Source of the DNA: Alphaproteobacteria bacterium MarineAlpha11_Bin1
GTDB lineage: Bacteria > Pseudomonadota > Alphaproteobacteria > MPNO01 > UBA830
DNA: 64,000 bases
Assembly (NCBI GenBank): GCA_002937455.1
Contig: PTJZ01000005.1
Coordinates: 138,895-202,894, forward strand
Direction: 5' to 3'
Of the stretch, positions 17,411 through 26,691 are shown one piece after another. The notes beneath the pieces were generated by a model, which was given only the letters and a program-made list of their open reading frames with translations, had not been told where the DNA came from and did not search any database. Positions within the stretch are counted from its first letter, which is position 1. Every line of letters begins with the position of its first letter. A program made the position numbers and the translations under genes.

Positions 17411-18012
17411 AAAATAGCGTGACTGAGTGGTGGCTGATCCGACATGCGCCTACTATTAATCCTGAAAAGGCTGTTTATGGCGCGCTCGACCTTGACATTC
17501 ATATGCCGTCCGAGGAAGCGTTCCAAAATCTGTCCGATGCCTTGCCTGAAAACCCAATATGGATGATTTCTCATCTGTCGAGGACACGAAAAACGCTTGA
17601 TGGGATCCTCGCCGCACGCGGAGGACATAACGTCGATGTTCATGTTGAGCAACGATTTGGAGAACAAAATTTCGGCGACTGGGAGGGCCGTCCTAGTGCC
17701 GAGGTCTGGGCTGAAATTCGCGAAAATGACAAGTCTTGGCCGGCGGATATCCGCCCACCGGGCGGGGAGACCTTTTCGGAGGTCTCCAACCGGGTACAAG
17801 AAGCGGCCTTGGACTGGTCGAGAAAAATAACGGATCGGTCTGTGGTCGCTGTACTCCACGCTGGCAGCATCCGTGGGTTCCTATCGGCTGCTATGGGGGG
17901 TGCACCGCTGGCTGCGCTGTCTTATACGATAGAAACTTTATCAATTACCCGCTGCGATTATCTCGGCCCTGAAAGCTGGCGCATCAACTTCGTCAACCGG
18001 TTGGCGGGTTAG
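17407..18012 (+). CDS. cobC: Histidine phosphatase family protein, probable alpha-ribazole-5'-phosphate phosphatase
   Basis: A 201-residue phosphoglycerate-mutase-like phosphatase. The phosphohistidine motif is WLIRHAPT near residue 10, followed by the acid in FGEQNFGDWEGR and the second His in VAVLHAGSIRGFL. ATG 17407 overlaps the cobD stop (ATGA), so I discard the 105-codon upstream extension of this frame, which runs over cobD. Its place in the cobU-cobD run suggests it removes phosphate from alpha-ribazole phosphate or adenosylcobalamin phosphate, the CobC step. The N-terminal half diverges from Salmonella CobC, so the symbol is by context. Confidence 0.82.
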   Translation: MKNSVTEWWLIRHAPTINPEKAVYGALDLDIHMPSEEAFQNLSDALPENPIWMISHLSRTRKTLDGILAARGGHNVDVHVEQRFGEQNFGDWEGRPSAEVWAEIRENDKSWPADIRPPGGETFSEVSNRVQEAALDWSRKITDRSVVAVLHAGSIRGFLSAAMGGAPLAALSYTIETLSITRCDYLGPESWRINFVNRLAG

Positions 18013-18044
18013 CCCACGAGGGCCTGCGGCATACATAAGATATT

Positions 18045-18806
18045 TCATTGTGCGCCTGCAATCACCGCGAGAGCAAAAATTTCGGCTATTTGCTGAGAAG
18101 CGCCAAGCGAGTCACCGGTATATCCCCCCAGTTTTCGTTGCGCGAACCAGGCGATAATCCCCGCACCTACCGCTGCTCCGATTAGACAACTCATCGGTTC
18201 GGTTGGAGAAGCCAAAACGCAAATGATTAACGCTAACAGCAACGCGCCGCCGCACACCGAGACCGAGGGAATGCCGGCGTTGGCGCCGAGACCATCTACT
18301 TTCACGGGCTGACTAAAGACCATTAACATCGGTATCATTCCCCGGCTGGCGGCGCAGGCCGCTACTAGCGCACCCAGTACAAGAGTGGGGTCGTTGATAG
18401 CGGCAACAGAGGCGGCGCGCCCCGCAACCGTAAGGATTAGAGCGATAGCTCCGTAGGCGCCTATGCGACTATCTGACATGATCGCGAGCCGGCGCTCTTT
18501 GTGGGTACCACCCCAAATGCCATCCGCTAAGTCCGCCAACCCATCTTCGTGGAGGCCGCCTGTAGTTACGATCATTGCGACTATAGCGAATAGTGCGGCG
18601 ACGACGGCCGGCAGTTGGAGCAGGTTACAGAGAATGTAGATTGCGCCTCCCACCGTGGCGACCAGGACGCCAGCTATAGGAAAGGCCCACATACTAGCTG
18701 CGAGGGGCCGGTCAGCTGCTTCGGGCCAACGTGGTGAAGGAAAACGCGTCAAAAATACTACGCTAGTAAATATACCTTTTAAAAGATTGTTGTTGGATGC
18801 TGTCAT
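18045..18806 (-). CDS. cobS: Adenosylcobinamide-GDP ribazoletransferase (cobalamin synthase)
   Basis: A 253-residue integral membrane enzyme that joins alpha-ribazole (or its phosphate) to adenosylcobinamide-GDP, the last joining step of cobalamin synthesis. It shows FLTRFPSPRWP near residue 20, the active-site-like TGGLHEDGLADLADGIWGG and KERRLAIMSDSRIGAYG, plus five or six hydrophobic segments. It faces the cobC stop (33 bp between stops) and is divergent from cobT, whose start lies only 67 bp away. This cobS is the cobalamin synthase, unrelated to the identically named cobaltochelatase ATPase. Confidence 0.95.
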   Translation of the reverse strand: MTASNNNLLKGIFTSVVFLTRFPSPRWPEAADRPLAASMWAFPIAGVLVATVGGAIYILCNLLQLPAVVAALFAIVAMIVTTGGLHEDGLADLADGIWGGTHKERRLAIMSDSRIGAYGAIALILTVAGRAASVAAINDPTLVLGALVAACAASRGMIPMLMVFSQPVKVDGLGANAGIPSVSVCGGALLLALIICVLASPTEPMSCLIGAAVGAGIIAWFAQRKLGGYTGDSLGASQQIAEIFALAVIAGAQ

Positions 18807-18873
18807 GATGTCACCGAAATGTTATCAGTGGGGTGCCGTCGCCGCAGGCTAATTTTACTCCCATAGCGAAGAT

Positions 18874-19884
18874 ATGATTTTGAACCAGGATGCCATAGTT
18901 CGACAACTTGAAAATTTACCCCATCTCGATACTGATTCGGCAAAGAGGACGATTGCACGAGAAGCAAACCTTACCAAACCTGCCGGTTCACTGGGCCGCT
19001 TGGAAGAACTCTCTTCCTGGTGTGCCGCCTGCCAGGGCCGTTATCCTCCTCGGCTGGAAAATATGGAGATCCTTGTTTTCGCAGGTAATCACGGTGTCAC
19101 GGAACAGGGCGTATCTGCGTTTCCTCCGACGGTCACGCGCCAGATGGTTGCCAATTTTGCCGACGGGGGTGCTGCTATCAACCAGCTGGCTGAAATCCAG
19201 GGCGCGAAGCTAAGCGTTATCGATCTCGAGCTTGACCGACCCACGGCCAACTTTACCGTGGCATCCGCGATGTCGACAGAAGAACTTGCCTCGGCATTTG
19301 GGACTGGATACGACGCCTTAAATGAAGAGGCTGACGTATTGGTGGTTGGAGAAATGGGAATCGGCAACACAACCTCGGCTGCGGCTTTGTCCTGCGCGTT
19401 GTTTGGCGGGAGACCGGCTGACTGGACTGGACCGGGGACTGGGCTCGATGCGGCAGGAGTCGCGGTGAAGACTCGGGCCGTCGCGGCAGCAATGAAATTC
19501 CATGGTAAAAATTTGGATAATCCTCTGGAAGCGTTGAAACGTGTTGGCGGGCGTGAAATGGCCGCCATGGCCGGTGTCGTTCTTTCTGCACGGTGTAGCG
19601 GGATTCCGGTGATCCTCGATGGGTTTGTTGCTACCGCTGCGGTAGCAGTGCTCGAACGAACTGTCTGTGGCGCGCTTGATCACTGCGTCCCTGGGCATTT
19701 ATCTAGCGAGCCGGGGCATCGGCTTCTGCTCAATAAACTCGGTAAGGAACCGCTTCTCGACCTTGGAATGGGTTTAGGCGAGGCATCGGGTGGGGCAGTC
19801 GCGCTGGGTTTGCTTAGGTGTGCCGTCGCGGCGCATAACGGCATGGCTACTTTTGAAGAAGCGGCAGTGAGTAGAGGTAATTAG
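18874..19884 (+). CDS. cobT: Nicotinate-nucleotide:dimethylbenzimidazole phosphoribosyltransferase
   Basis: A 336-residue enzyme (CobU in Pseudomonas nomenclature) that makes alpha-ribazole phosphate, activating the lower base. Motifs: LTKPAGSLGRLEELSSW near residue 35, FAGNHGVTEQGVSAFPPTVT, GEMGIGNTTSAAAL, and the C-terminal HRLLLNKLGKEPLLDLGMGLGEASGG with the catalytic Glu. It is divergent from cobS and convergent with cbtA. No bluB is visible in the window, so the dimethylbenzimidazole source is not encoded here. Confidence 0.96.
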   Translation: MILNQDAIVRQLENLPHLDTDSAKRTIAREANLTKPAGSLGRLEELSSWCAACQGRYPPRLENMEILVFAGNHGVTEQGVSAFPPTVTRQMVANFADGGAAINQLAEIQGAKLSVIDLELDRPTANFTVASAMSTEELASAFGTGYDALNEEADVLVVGEMGIGNTTSAAALSCALFGGRPADWTGPGTGLDAAGVAVKTRAVAAAMKFHGKNLDNPLEALKRVGGREMAAMAGVVLSARCSGIPVILDGFVATAAVAVLERTVCGALDHCVPGHLSSEPGHRLLLNKLGKEPLLDLGMGLGEASGGAVALGLLRCAVAAHNGMATFEEAAVSRGN

Positions 19885-19900
19885 GCGTAAACCGCTGTAT

Positions 19901-20644
19901 TTAGGCCGTCTTTTCTGCCGCGAAGTGGTTCCAGAAGTTCCCCGCCAACCAGCCGGTTGCACACCAGAATACTGCGGCCGTTGCCAACGAAGCCGAGACG
20001 AAATGTGCAGCTAGTTCGGGCGGTACTGGGCCGCCGATCCGGTCGGGTACTGGCGCGCCAATCAGATGCGGTAGTGCTAAAAAAACTATTCCAGTCACTG
20101 CCCAAGGAACGCCGATTCGAAAAACCATGACCCATAGTCCGGCAGCAGTAAGGCCAACACACAGAAACCACCAGAGCTGACGATCACCAAGCGCTGCAGC
20201 CATAGCACCGGGTACTTCCGGCGGTAGACCGAGGGCCGGCGCTAGGCTGATGCTAAAAAAGCCGGCAAGCCCCCAAAGAAGGCCACGGCGGCCGTTAATA
20301 GAACCGCCTGAAAGAGCAAAACATGCTGTTATAATCAACGCGAACCCAACACCAGTTAATAAGTTAGCTAAGCACGTATACATTGTCCTTTGGAGGCCGT
20401 CGTTGGGTGCCCAGCTTTCAGCTTCCAGCTTTTCACTGCCATTATGCGAGCCGTGGGCACTTGCTGGAGGGATTAACGTTACTCCTTTTTTAAGGAGACT
20501 ATGCTTGTCGCCCTGCTCGCTGCCTCCTTCAAAGGTTTCTGACTGCAGAATGATAGGTGTAGTAGTAAAATGCTGTACGATCGAAACCACCACTCCTCCC
20601 AGCAATCCAGAGATTATAGCGGTAAATAAAATTCGCCTTAACAT
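19901..20644 (-). CDS. cbtA: Cobalt transporter subunit CbtA
   Basis: A 247-residue inner-membrane protein with about five hydrophobic segments, starting MLRRILFTAIISGLLGG. The long polar loop after helix 1 contains His residues, followed by TCLANLLTGVGFALI and GLLWGLAGFFSISLAPALGLPPEVPG, the latter being the CbtA signature with the conserved Pro-rich turn. CbtA works with the small protein CbtB encoded just upstream and is predicted in the literature to import cobalt, often under cobalamin riboswitches. The cbtB stop lies 14 bp before its start. Function is family inference. Confidence 0.9.
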   Translation of the reverse strand: MLRRILFTAIISGLLGGVVVSIVQHFTTTPIILQSETFEGGSEQGDKHSLLKKGVTLIPPASAHGSHNGSEKLEAESWAPNDGLQRTMYTCLANLLTGVGFALIITACFALSGGSINGRRGLLWGLAGFFSISLAPALGLPPEVPGAMAAALGDRQLWWFLCVGLTAAGLWVMVFRIGVPWAVTGIVFLALPHLIGAPVPDRIGGPVPPELAAHFVSASLATAAVFWCATGWLAGNFWNHFAAEKTA

Positions 20645-20658
20645 ATGCTGTTACGTTC

Positions 20659-20832
20659 TCAGTGACAGGGAAAAGCGAATGAATGCCTACTGTCATGCGC
20701 GGCATTGTGGATAGTATCTGAATGTGCAAAGCCGGTGCCTAATACTATAAAAGCTCCCAGCAAAATCGCGAGAACTGCTGACGCTAGAACATTTGACCCC
20801 ACTGCCGATTCTTTAATTACCTGTTGGTTCAT
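20659..20832 (-). CDS. cbtB: Cobalt transporter subunit CbtB
   Basis: A small protein of 57 residues with one transmembrane helix (LASAVLAILLGAFIVLGTGFA) followed by a His-containing tail in which a His lies directly after the helix (HSDTIHNAAHDSRH), the CbtB signature for metal binding. I place the start at ATG 20832, preceded by the strong site AGGAGAGG; the open frame continues upstream to 20916 but that segment is not typical of the family. It precedes cbtA by 14 bp, and its promoter region is shared with the divergent riboswitch leader of cobW. Confidence 0.9.
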   Translation of the reverse strand: MNQQVIKESAVGSNVLASAVLAILLGAFIVLGTGFAHSDTIHNAAHDSRHSFAFPCH

Positions 20833-21009
20833 TTTTACCTCTCCTGTTCCAAACATAAGCTGATCCGCGTTATTCTGAAAAGGTCTAGCATAAAAATAAT
20901 TAGCATTTCTTACCATTATTTATCTTCAGAGCTTAATTGATGATTTGTGGCTCTCTGTACCCGGTAGCTTTATTTGTCTCCGATGAGATCTGATTACTTG
21001 CCGAGTCAT

Positions 21010-21195
21010 CAACTCTTGGGTACCGTTCTTCTGCCGACGACACCGGGAACGGGGCGAGATATCGAAATCTGAGCCCCGGCTGCCCCCGCAACTGTAGACG
21101 GTTAGTTCGCCCCAACGGCGCCACGGCGGTAATTCGCTGGAAGGCAGGGGCTGAATGACGACCCGTAAGCCAGGAGACCGGACGCCGGCCGTATC
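21010..21195 (+). ncRNA. Cobalamin (B12) riboswitch aptamer
   Basis: The leader contains the classic conserved elements in order: GGTACC near 21019, GGGAAC near 21045, the core CTGCCCCCGCAACTGTA (about 21080-21096), a GCCACGGCGG / CTGGAAGG segment (about 21119-21143), and the B12 box AAGCCAGGAGACC ending at 21179 after GACCCGT. Binding of adenosylcobalamin to such aptamers represses the downstream operon. Here the target is cobW-cobN-cobO-cobQ on the plus strand. Boundaries are approximate because I cannot fold the outer stem. cbtBA lies on the opposite strand and is not downstream of it. Confidence 0.93.
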
Positions 21196-21229
21196 GCAAG
21201 ATCGCGGGCCGGGGTGTGCTTCGCGAACG

Positions 21230-21256
21230 GCATCAAGCGATGCGTGTTTATTTTTT
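21230..21256 (+). terminator. Probable riboswitch expression-platform terminator
   Basis: Between the aptamer and the cobW start lies the short hairpin GCATC-AAGC-GATGC (21230-21243) followed by GTG and a T-rich run TTTATTTTTT (21247-21256). This fits a Rho-independent terminator controlled by the riboswitch. An ATCGC at 21193-21197 could pair with GCGAT of the hairpin as an antiterminator. The stem is short (5 bp), so the call is moderate. Confidence 0.55.
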
Positions 21257-21278
21257 CTGCGGAGGAGGCGGAAACAAC

Positions 21279-22325
21279 ATGGCTATCGCTCAGAAAATTC
21301 CCGCGACTGTCATTACTGGTTTTCTTGGTGCTGGTAAAACAACGATGATCCGCAACTTGATAAAACAGGCCAACGGGAAAAAACTAGCTCTGGTGATCAA
21401 TGAATTTGGTGACCTCTCGGTCGATGGAGAATTACTCAAAGACTGCGGCAACCCTGGTTGTACTGACGATGATATCTTCGAGCTCGCTAATGGCTGCATC
21501 TGTTGCACGGTGGCGGACGATTTTCTGCCCACGATCCAGAAGATCTTGGACCGCGAAGAGTTACCTGATCATATTTTGATCGAAACCTCTGGCCTTGCCC
21601 TACCGAAGCCGCTGGTCCAGGCTTTCGGCTGGCCAGAGGTACGCACGCGGGTGACCGTCGATGGGGTCGTCGCCCTACTGGACGGTCCGGCGGTTGCCGA
21701 CGGTCGGTTTGCAGATGATCCCGACAGGGTCGATGCAATGCGTGCTGAAGACGAAGAACTTGACCATGAAAGTCCGCTACACGAACTCTATGAGGATCAG
21801 CTGGCCTGTGCCGATCTGGTACTTCTAAACAAGACTGATCTGATGGATGCTGGCGTCATAGAAACCGTGGTTAATAAAGTGGGTAGTAGCCTGCGCGACG
21901 GTGTGCGCATCGTCAAAACAACCAGGGGCGTTATTGACACTGATGTGCTTTTGGGGATTGAAGCTGCAGCTGAGGACGATCTGGAAGCGCGCCCGTCGCA
22001 TCACGACGCAGAAGACGGGCATAATCACGATGATTTCGAGAGCTTTGAGGTCGTAATTGGTGCGATAGAATCGGTGGATTCCCTGATTAATCGCCTCGTA
22101 TCCGCCGTAAACGCCCACGATATTCTCCGCGTGAAAGGGTTTGTCGACGTCCCGGGTAAAGATATGCGAATGATTGTCCAGGGCGTCGGTGCACGTTTGC
22201 AGCAATACTTCGACCGCCCCTGGAAGGATGGTGAAGTACGTGAAACGCAGCTCGTCATAATTGGTCTAGCCGGCCTCGATAAGCCGGCTATCGCCAGTGC
22301 GTTGGGTGGTTTGGAGAGAAGCTGA
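21279..22325 (+). CDS. cobW: CobW, cobalt GTPase metallochaperone (COG0523)
   Basis: A 348-residue GTPase, first gene of the riboswitch-controlled operon. I start it at ATG 21279 after GGAGGAGG, not at the ATG 21216 of the longer frame, which would lie inside the leader. Walker A GFLGAGKTT spans residues 14-22, the metal-binding CxCC motif (GCICC) residues 73-76, and the nucleotide-specificity LNKTDL is visible. A His/Asp stretch HHDAEDGHNHDD adds metal-binding capacity. Published work on related CobW shows Co(II) loading for cobalamin synthesis, here presumably handing it to CobN, encoded 1 bp further on. Confidence 0.95.
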   Translation: MAIAQKIPATVITGFLGAGKTTMIRNLIKQANGKKLALVINEFGDLSVDGELLKDCGNPGCTDDDIFELANGCICCTVADDFLPTIQKILDREELPDHILIETSGLALPKPLVQAFGWPEVRTRVTVDGVVALLDGPAVADGRFADDPDRVDAMRAEDEELDHESPLHELYEDQLACADLVLLNKTDLMDAGVIETVVNKVGSSLRDGVRIVKTTRGVIDTDVLLGIEAAAEDDLEARPSHHDAEDGHNHDDFESFEVVIGAIESVDSLINRLVSAVNAHDILRVKGFVDVPGKDMRMIVQGVGARLQQYFDRPWKDGEVRETQLVIIGLAGLDKPAIASALGGLERS

Positions 22326-22326
22326 G

Positions 22327-25300
22327 ATGCATCTTCTCGCGGCTACGCCGGGGATTTTTTCCGATGGTTCGGAAGCCGTCGATCTGGGTCAGACGTCGGG
22401 TGATATTGTCATTCTTTCCGCTGCAGATACCGAACTCACCGCGCTTTCCGCCGGGCAATCACGCGCGGGTGCAGATGCCCCATCTCTTCGCCTAGCAAAT
22501 TTTCTGCAGCTAACGCATCCGATGTCAGTTGACGTCTATGTCGCGGGGATTATTGCGCATGCGAAGTTGGTGGTAATACGGCTGCTTGGCGGGGTGACCT
22601 ATTGGCCGTATGGAGTTGAGCAAATCGCCCATATCTGCCGCCGTAACGACATCAGATTCGCAGCCTTACCGGGCGAAGATACACCTGACCCTGAACTGGC
22701 CCAATATGGCACGGTACCCTCTGAAGATGCTCATCGCTTGTGGCAGTACCTGGTCCATGGCGGGTCTGCAAATATCGATAACTTTCTGGGGTATGCTGCG
22801 CATTTGTTGGGGATAGACTCCGAGTGGGCTGAACCAGTTCCTTTGATGACAGCGGGACTCTATTGGCCAGATACACAGATGGTCGATATGTCAGTCCTGC
22901 ACCGACACTGGAAAAAGGATGCACCAGTTGCCGCCGTAACGTTTTATCGGGCGCTGCTTCAGTCGGGAAACACCGAACCAGTCGATGCTATGATCGCCGC
23001 GCTTCAGAAACGCGATCTAAATCCGCTACCTATCTATATCCAGAGCCTGAAGGAATCTATCTCCGCCGGGGTCGTCGAACAGACCCTTTGCGATGTGCCG
23101 CCCGATGTGATCCTGAATACGACAGGTTTCGCCGTCTCCACCCCCGGGGTTGAGCGAAACAGGACCCCATTCGACTCTGCTGACTGCCCGGTATTGCAGA
23201 CGGTATTTTCGGCAACTTCGGAAGACGTTTGGGCGGGTAGTGACGCCGGGCTGGTCGCCCGTGATATTGCCATGAATGTCGCCTTGCCCGAGGTTGACGG
23301 TCGAGTTCTGACTCGTGCTGTGGCGTTTAAGTCTGAGGCTAGGTTCGACGCGGCCACACAGGCCGCTATTGTCAAACATCTTCCATCTCTCGATAGAATT
23401 GATTTTGTCGCTGAACTCGCCGCTGCTTGGATTAGGCTTGCAAGAACCCCTCCACCTGAGCGCCGTATTGCTCTGGTGCTGGCCAACTATCCAAACCGTG
23501 ACGGGCGCCTTGGCAATGGGGTTGGGCTAGATACGCCGGCTGGTACGATAACCCTGCTCCACGCTATGAAAGATTCTGGATACGGGATTAGTAATCTACC
23601 CAACGATGGTGCGTCCTTGATCGCACGTCTCCTCGATGGGCCAACCAATCACGGGGTCTTGGCTCGTCGGGTAGAGGAGACGATTTCTATCGCCGATTAC
23701 CAGTTCTTTTTCTCGGGTTTGCCGCAAACCATCCGTGATGCGGTCTCCGAACGTTGGGGAGCGCCAGAGTCGGACCCATTCTATTTGGACGACGCCGTTG
23801 GTTACGGCGCTTTGGCGATCCCAGTGTTCCGCTTAGGGAAAATCGCTATCGGGCTACAGCCTGCGCGCGGTTATAACATCGATCCGGCAAAATCTTATCA
23901 CGACCCCGACCTAGTTCCGCCGCATAGCTATTTCGCGTTCTATGCCTGGATACGGCTGCAGTTCAACGCTGATGCCGTTGTCCACATGGGAAAGCATGGC
24001 AATTTGGAATGGCTGCCGGGTAAGTCACTCGCGCTGTCGGTTAACTGTTTCCCGGAAGCGGCACTTGGCCCGTTGCCGAACGTATATCCATTTATCGTCA
24101 ATGATCCCGGTGAGGGTACACAGGCGAAACGTCGGACCTCCGCTGTCATCGTTGATCACCTGACGCCACCGCTGGCACGGGCTGAAACCTATGGACCACT
24201 TGCGGATCTCGAGCGGTTGGTGGATGAATATTACGAGGCCGCTGGTTTAGATCCCCGCCGAATTAATCTTCTACGAGAGCGGATTTTGGAACTCACACGG
24301 TCGTCGGGTCTCGACCTTGATTGCGGCATTAGTGTGAATGAACCCGCCGATGAGGCCCTTGCCAAGCTCGACAATTATCTGTGCGAGCTTAAAGAATTGC
24401 AGATCCGAGACGGGTTACATGTATTTGGGATCAGCCCGGAGGGTTCCTTACGCGATGCGCTTCTGGTAGCGCTGGTACGTCTGCCGCGTGGTGACGGGCA
24501 GGATGGCGACGCCTCTCTGATTCGGGCACTGGCGGCTGATCTGGGATTGGAAGATTTCGACCCCTTGGATTGCCTTTTGGGTGACCCGTGGACCGGACCC
24601 CGGCCGGCCGCACTAGCTGGCGACGACCCTTGGCGGACGAATGGCGATACAGTTGAGCGGCTGGAAATCTTGGCACTTGATTTGGTTGGAGGTCGCACAC
24701 CGGATGACGCGTGGCCTGCAACACGGGTCGTAATTGATACCGTCCGTGACACCATCGCGCCCAGTGTGGCTGCTTGTGGCTCGGCTGAGATCAGTGGTGT
24801 GCTGGCCGCGCTAGATGGTAGGTTCGTCAATCCGGGTCCATCTGGTGCGCCGACGCGGGGGCGCGTGGAAGTTTTGCCGACGGGACGCAATTTCTACTCG
24901 GTCGATACCCGCACGGTGCCTACACCTACAGCGTGGACCCTAGGCTGGAGGTCTGCAACGCTGCTGATCCATCGACATGCCCAGGAGCATGGTGAATGGC
25001 CTCGGCGTATGGCACTTTCCGCGTGGGGGACGTCCAACATGAGGACCGGAGGGGATGATATTGCTCAAGGCTTAGCGTTGATGGGTGTTCAGCCACAATG
25101 GGACCGTGGGTCGGGCCGCGTTACGGGGTTCGAGATCATGCCCCTTGAAATACTGGACCGCCCGCGTGTAGACGTCACACTGCGGTTGTCAGGATTTTTC
25201 CGCGACGCTTTTCCGCAACAAATTAATCTTTTCGATAGTGCTGCACGCGCTGTAGCTGCTTTGGATGAGCCCTTGGATCAAAACCCCCTGGCTGCCCGTG

Positions 25301-26067
25301 TTGCTGAGGACGCCGCTGCGCTTATGACTGAAGGAATCGATGAGGATACCGCGCGCCGTCGCGCTGGCCACCGCGTGTTTGGCTCTAAATCTGGTGCCTA
25401 TGGGGCGGGGTTGCAGGCACTGATAGACGAGCGTGGTTGGGATACCGACGCCGACCTCGCCCGCGCCTATATTGCTTGGGGCGGCTACGCCTACGGTGAA
25501 GGCGCTGAAGGTGAGCCCGAACACCGTTTGTTCGAGCGTTGCTTGAGCGGCGTAGAAGCGGTCGTCCACAATCAGGATAACCGCGAGCATGATCTTCTCG
25601 ACTCCGATGATTATTATCAGTTTGAAGGCGGCCTAACGGCCGCGGTGCGCTATCTTTCAGGTGATCAGCCGGCAGTCTGGCACAATGATCATTCGCGCCC
25701 GGAAACGCCCAAGATCCGGAGCCTTGAGGACGAGATTGCCCGCGTCGTACGAGCCCGTGTGGTTAACCCAAAATGGATAGCTGGCGTCATGCGTCATGGC
25801 TACAAGGGCGCGTTTGAGATGGCAGCGACCGTCGACTATCTCTTTGCCTTTGCCGCAACTGCGCACTGCGTAAAAAACCATCAATTCGACCTAGTTTTCG
25901 ATGCCTATCTTGCCGACCCAGACGTGCGGGAATTTCTAGAACGGAGCAACCCTCATGCTCTTCGCGACATGGCTGAGCGTTTGATTGAAGCACAGGATCG
26001 CGGCCTATGGCGGCCGCGGTCGAACACCGCCTGGACCTATCTCAGAGATCTGAAGGGAGTGGCCTGA
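22327..26067 (+). CDS. cobN: Cobaltochelatase large subunit CobN
   Basis: A very large protein (1246 residues), the size expected for CobN, which inserts Co(II) into hydrogenobyrinic acid a,c-diamide together with the ATPase subunits CobS and CobT. I use ATG 22327, one base after the cobW stop. Recognisable strings include VHMGKHGNLEWLPGKSLALS, NPGPSGAPTRGRVEVLPTGRNFYSVD (the CobN/BchH core) and AWGTSNMRTGGDDIAQ. The chelatase CobS/CobT ATPase subunits are not in this window. It overlaps cobO by 1 nt. Its coexistence with early-insertion enzymes is discussed as a finding. Confidence 0.96.
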   Translation: MHLLAATPGIFSDGSEAVDLGQTSGDIVILSAADTELTALSAGQSRAGADAPSLRLANFLQLTHPMSVDVYVAGIIAHAKLVVIRLLGGVTYWPYGVEQIAHICRRNDIRFAALPGEDTPDPELAQYGTVPSEDAHRLWQYLVHGGSANIDNFLGYAAHLLGIDSEWAEPVPLMTAGLYWPDTQMVDMSVLHRHWKKDAPVAAVTFYRALLQSGNTEPVDAMIAALQKRDLNPLPIYIQSLKESISAGVVEQTLCDVPPDVILNTTGFAVSTPGVERNRTPFDSADCPVLQTVFSATSEDVWAGSDAGLVARDIAMNVALPEVDGRVLTRAVAFKSEARFDAATQAAIVKHLPSLDRIDFVAELAAAWIRLARTPPPERRIALVLANYPNRDGRLGNGVGLDTPAGTITLLHAMKDSGYGISNLPNDGASLIARLLDGPTNHGVLARRVEETISIADYQFFFSGLPQTIRDAVSERWGAPESDPFYLDDAVGYGALAIPVFRLGKIAIGLQPARGYNIDPAKSYHDPDLVPPHSYFAFYAWIRLQFNADAVVHMGKHGNLEWLPGKSLALSVNCFPEAALGPLPNVYPFIVNDPGEGTQAKRRTSAVIVDHLTPPLARAETYGPLADLERLVDEYYEAAGLDPRRINLLRERILELTRSSGLDLDCGISVNEPADEALAKLDNYLCELKELQIRDGLHVFGISPEGSLRDALLVALVRLPRGDGQDGDASLIRALAADLGLEDFDPLDCLLGDPWTGPRPAALAGDDPWRTNGDTVERLEILALDLVGGRTPDDAWPATRVVIDTVRDTIAPSVAACGSAEISGVLAALDGRFVNPGPSGAPTRGRVEVLPTGRNFYSVDTRTVPTPTAWTLGWRSATLLIHRHAQEHGEWPRRMALSAWGTSNMRTGGDDIAQGLALMGVQPQWDRGSGRVTGFEIMPLEILDRPRVDVTLRLSGFFRDAFPQQINLFDSAARAVAALDEPLDQNPLAARVAEDAAALMTEGIDEDTARRRAGHRVFGSKSGAYGAGLQALIDERGWDTDADLARAYIAWGGYAYGEGAEGEPEHRLFERCLSGVEAVVHNQDNREHDLLDSDDYYQFEGGLTAAVRYLSGDQPAVWHNDHSRPETPKIRSLEDEIARVVRARVVNPKWIAGVMRHGYKGAFEMAATVDYLFAFAATAHCVKNHQFDLVFDAYLADPDVREFLERSNPHALRDMAERLIEAQDRGLWRPRSNTAWTYLRDLKGVA

Positions 26068-26690
26068 TGGCCAAAAAACCGCAAACAACGGAAGAATTTA
26101 CTCTCGCAAACGAGAAATCAAAAAAACGAAAAGAAGCACGCGACAAGATGTTAGCTAACAAGACGGTTGAGAAAGGGTTGCTGATTGTTCACACCGGCAA
26201 GGGTAAGGGAAAATCGACGGCAGCATTCGGGGTTGCTGCGCGGGCGGTCGGTAATGGCATGAAGGTTGGTGTCATCCAGTATGTGAAGGGCAAATGGGAA
26301 ACCGGTGAACGCACTGTGTTGGAACACTTTCCCGAACAGGTAACTATTCGTACAATGGGTGAGGGTTTTACTTGGGAGACCCAGGACAAAGCGCGGGACA
26401 TTGCGGCGGCGGAAAAGGCATGGAAAGCCTCAAAGGAAATCATCGCCGATCCGTCTTATGACCTCGTCATCCTCGATGAGCTCAATATCGTCTTGCGCTA
26501 TGACTATTTAGATCTCACTGAAGTACTGGAAGTTCTCGTTAACAAGCGCGAGATGCTGCACGTGATAGTGACAGGCCGAAACGCTAAACCGGAACTTGTA
26601 GCCGCCGCCGATCTGGTCACTGAAATGACGCAAATTAAACACCCCTTTCGTGAACAGAACGTCCGTGCTCAAAAAGGTATCGAGTTCTAA
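26067..26690 (+). CDS. cobO: Cob(I)yrinic acid a,c-diamide adenosyltransferase
   Basis: A 207-residue ATP-dependent corrinoid adenosyltransferase (BtuR/CobO type) that attaches the 5'-deoxyadenosyl ligand to cobalt. The start is ATG 26067, overlapping the cobN stop by one base. The P-loop variant [16 protein letters not shown] lies near residue 41; [37 protein letters not shown] and VTGRNA follow, all typical. The Lys-rich N-terminal 30 residues are usual for alphaproteobacterial CobO. cobQ starts 1 bp after its stop. Confidence 0.96.
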   Translation: MAKKPQTTEEFTLANEKSKKRKEARDKMLANKTVEKGLLIVHTGKGKGKSTAAFGVAARAVGNGMKVGVIQYVKGKWETGERTVLEHFPEQVTIRTMGEGFTWETQDKARDIAAAEKAWKASKEIIADPSYDLVILDELNIVLRYDYLDLTEVLEVLVNKREMLHVIVTGRNAKPELVAAADLVTEMTQIKHPFREQNVRAQKGIEF

Positions 26691-26691
26691 A

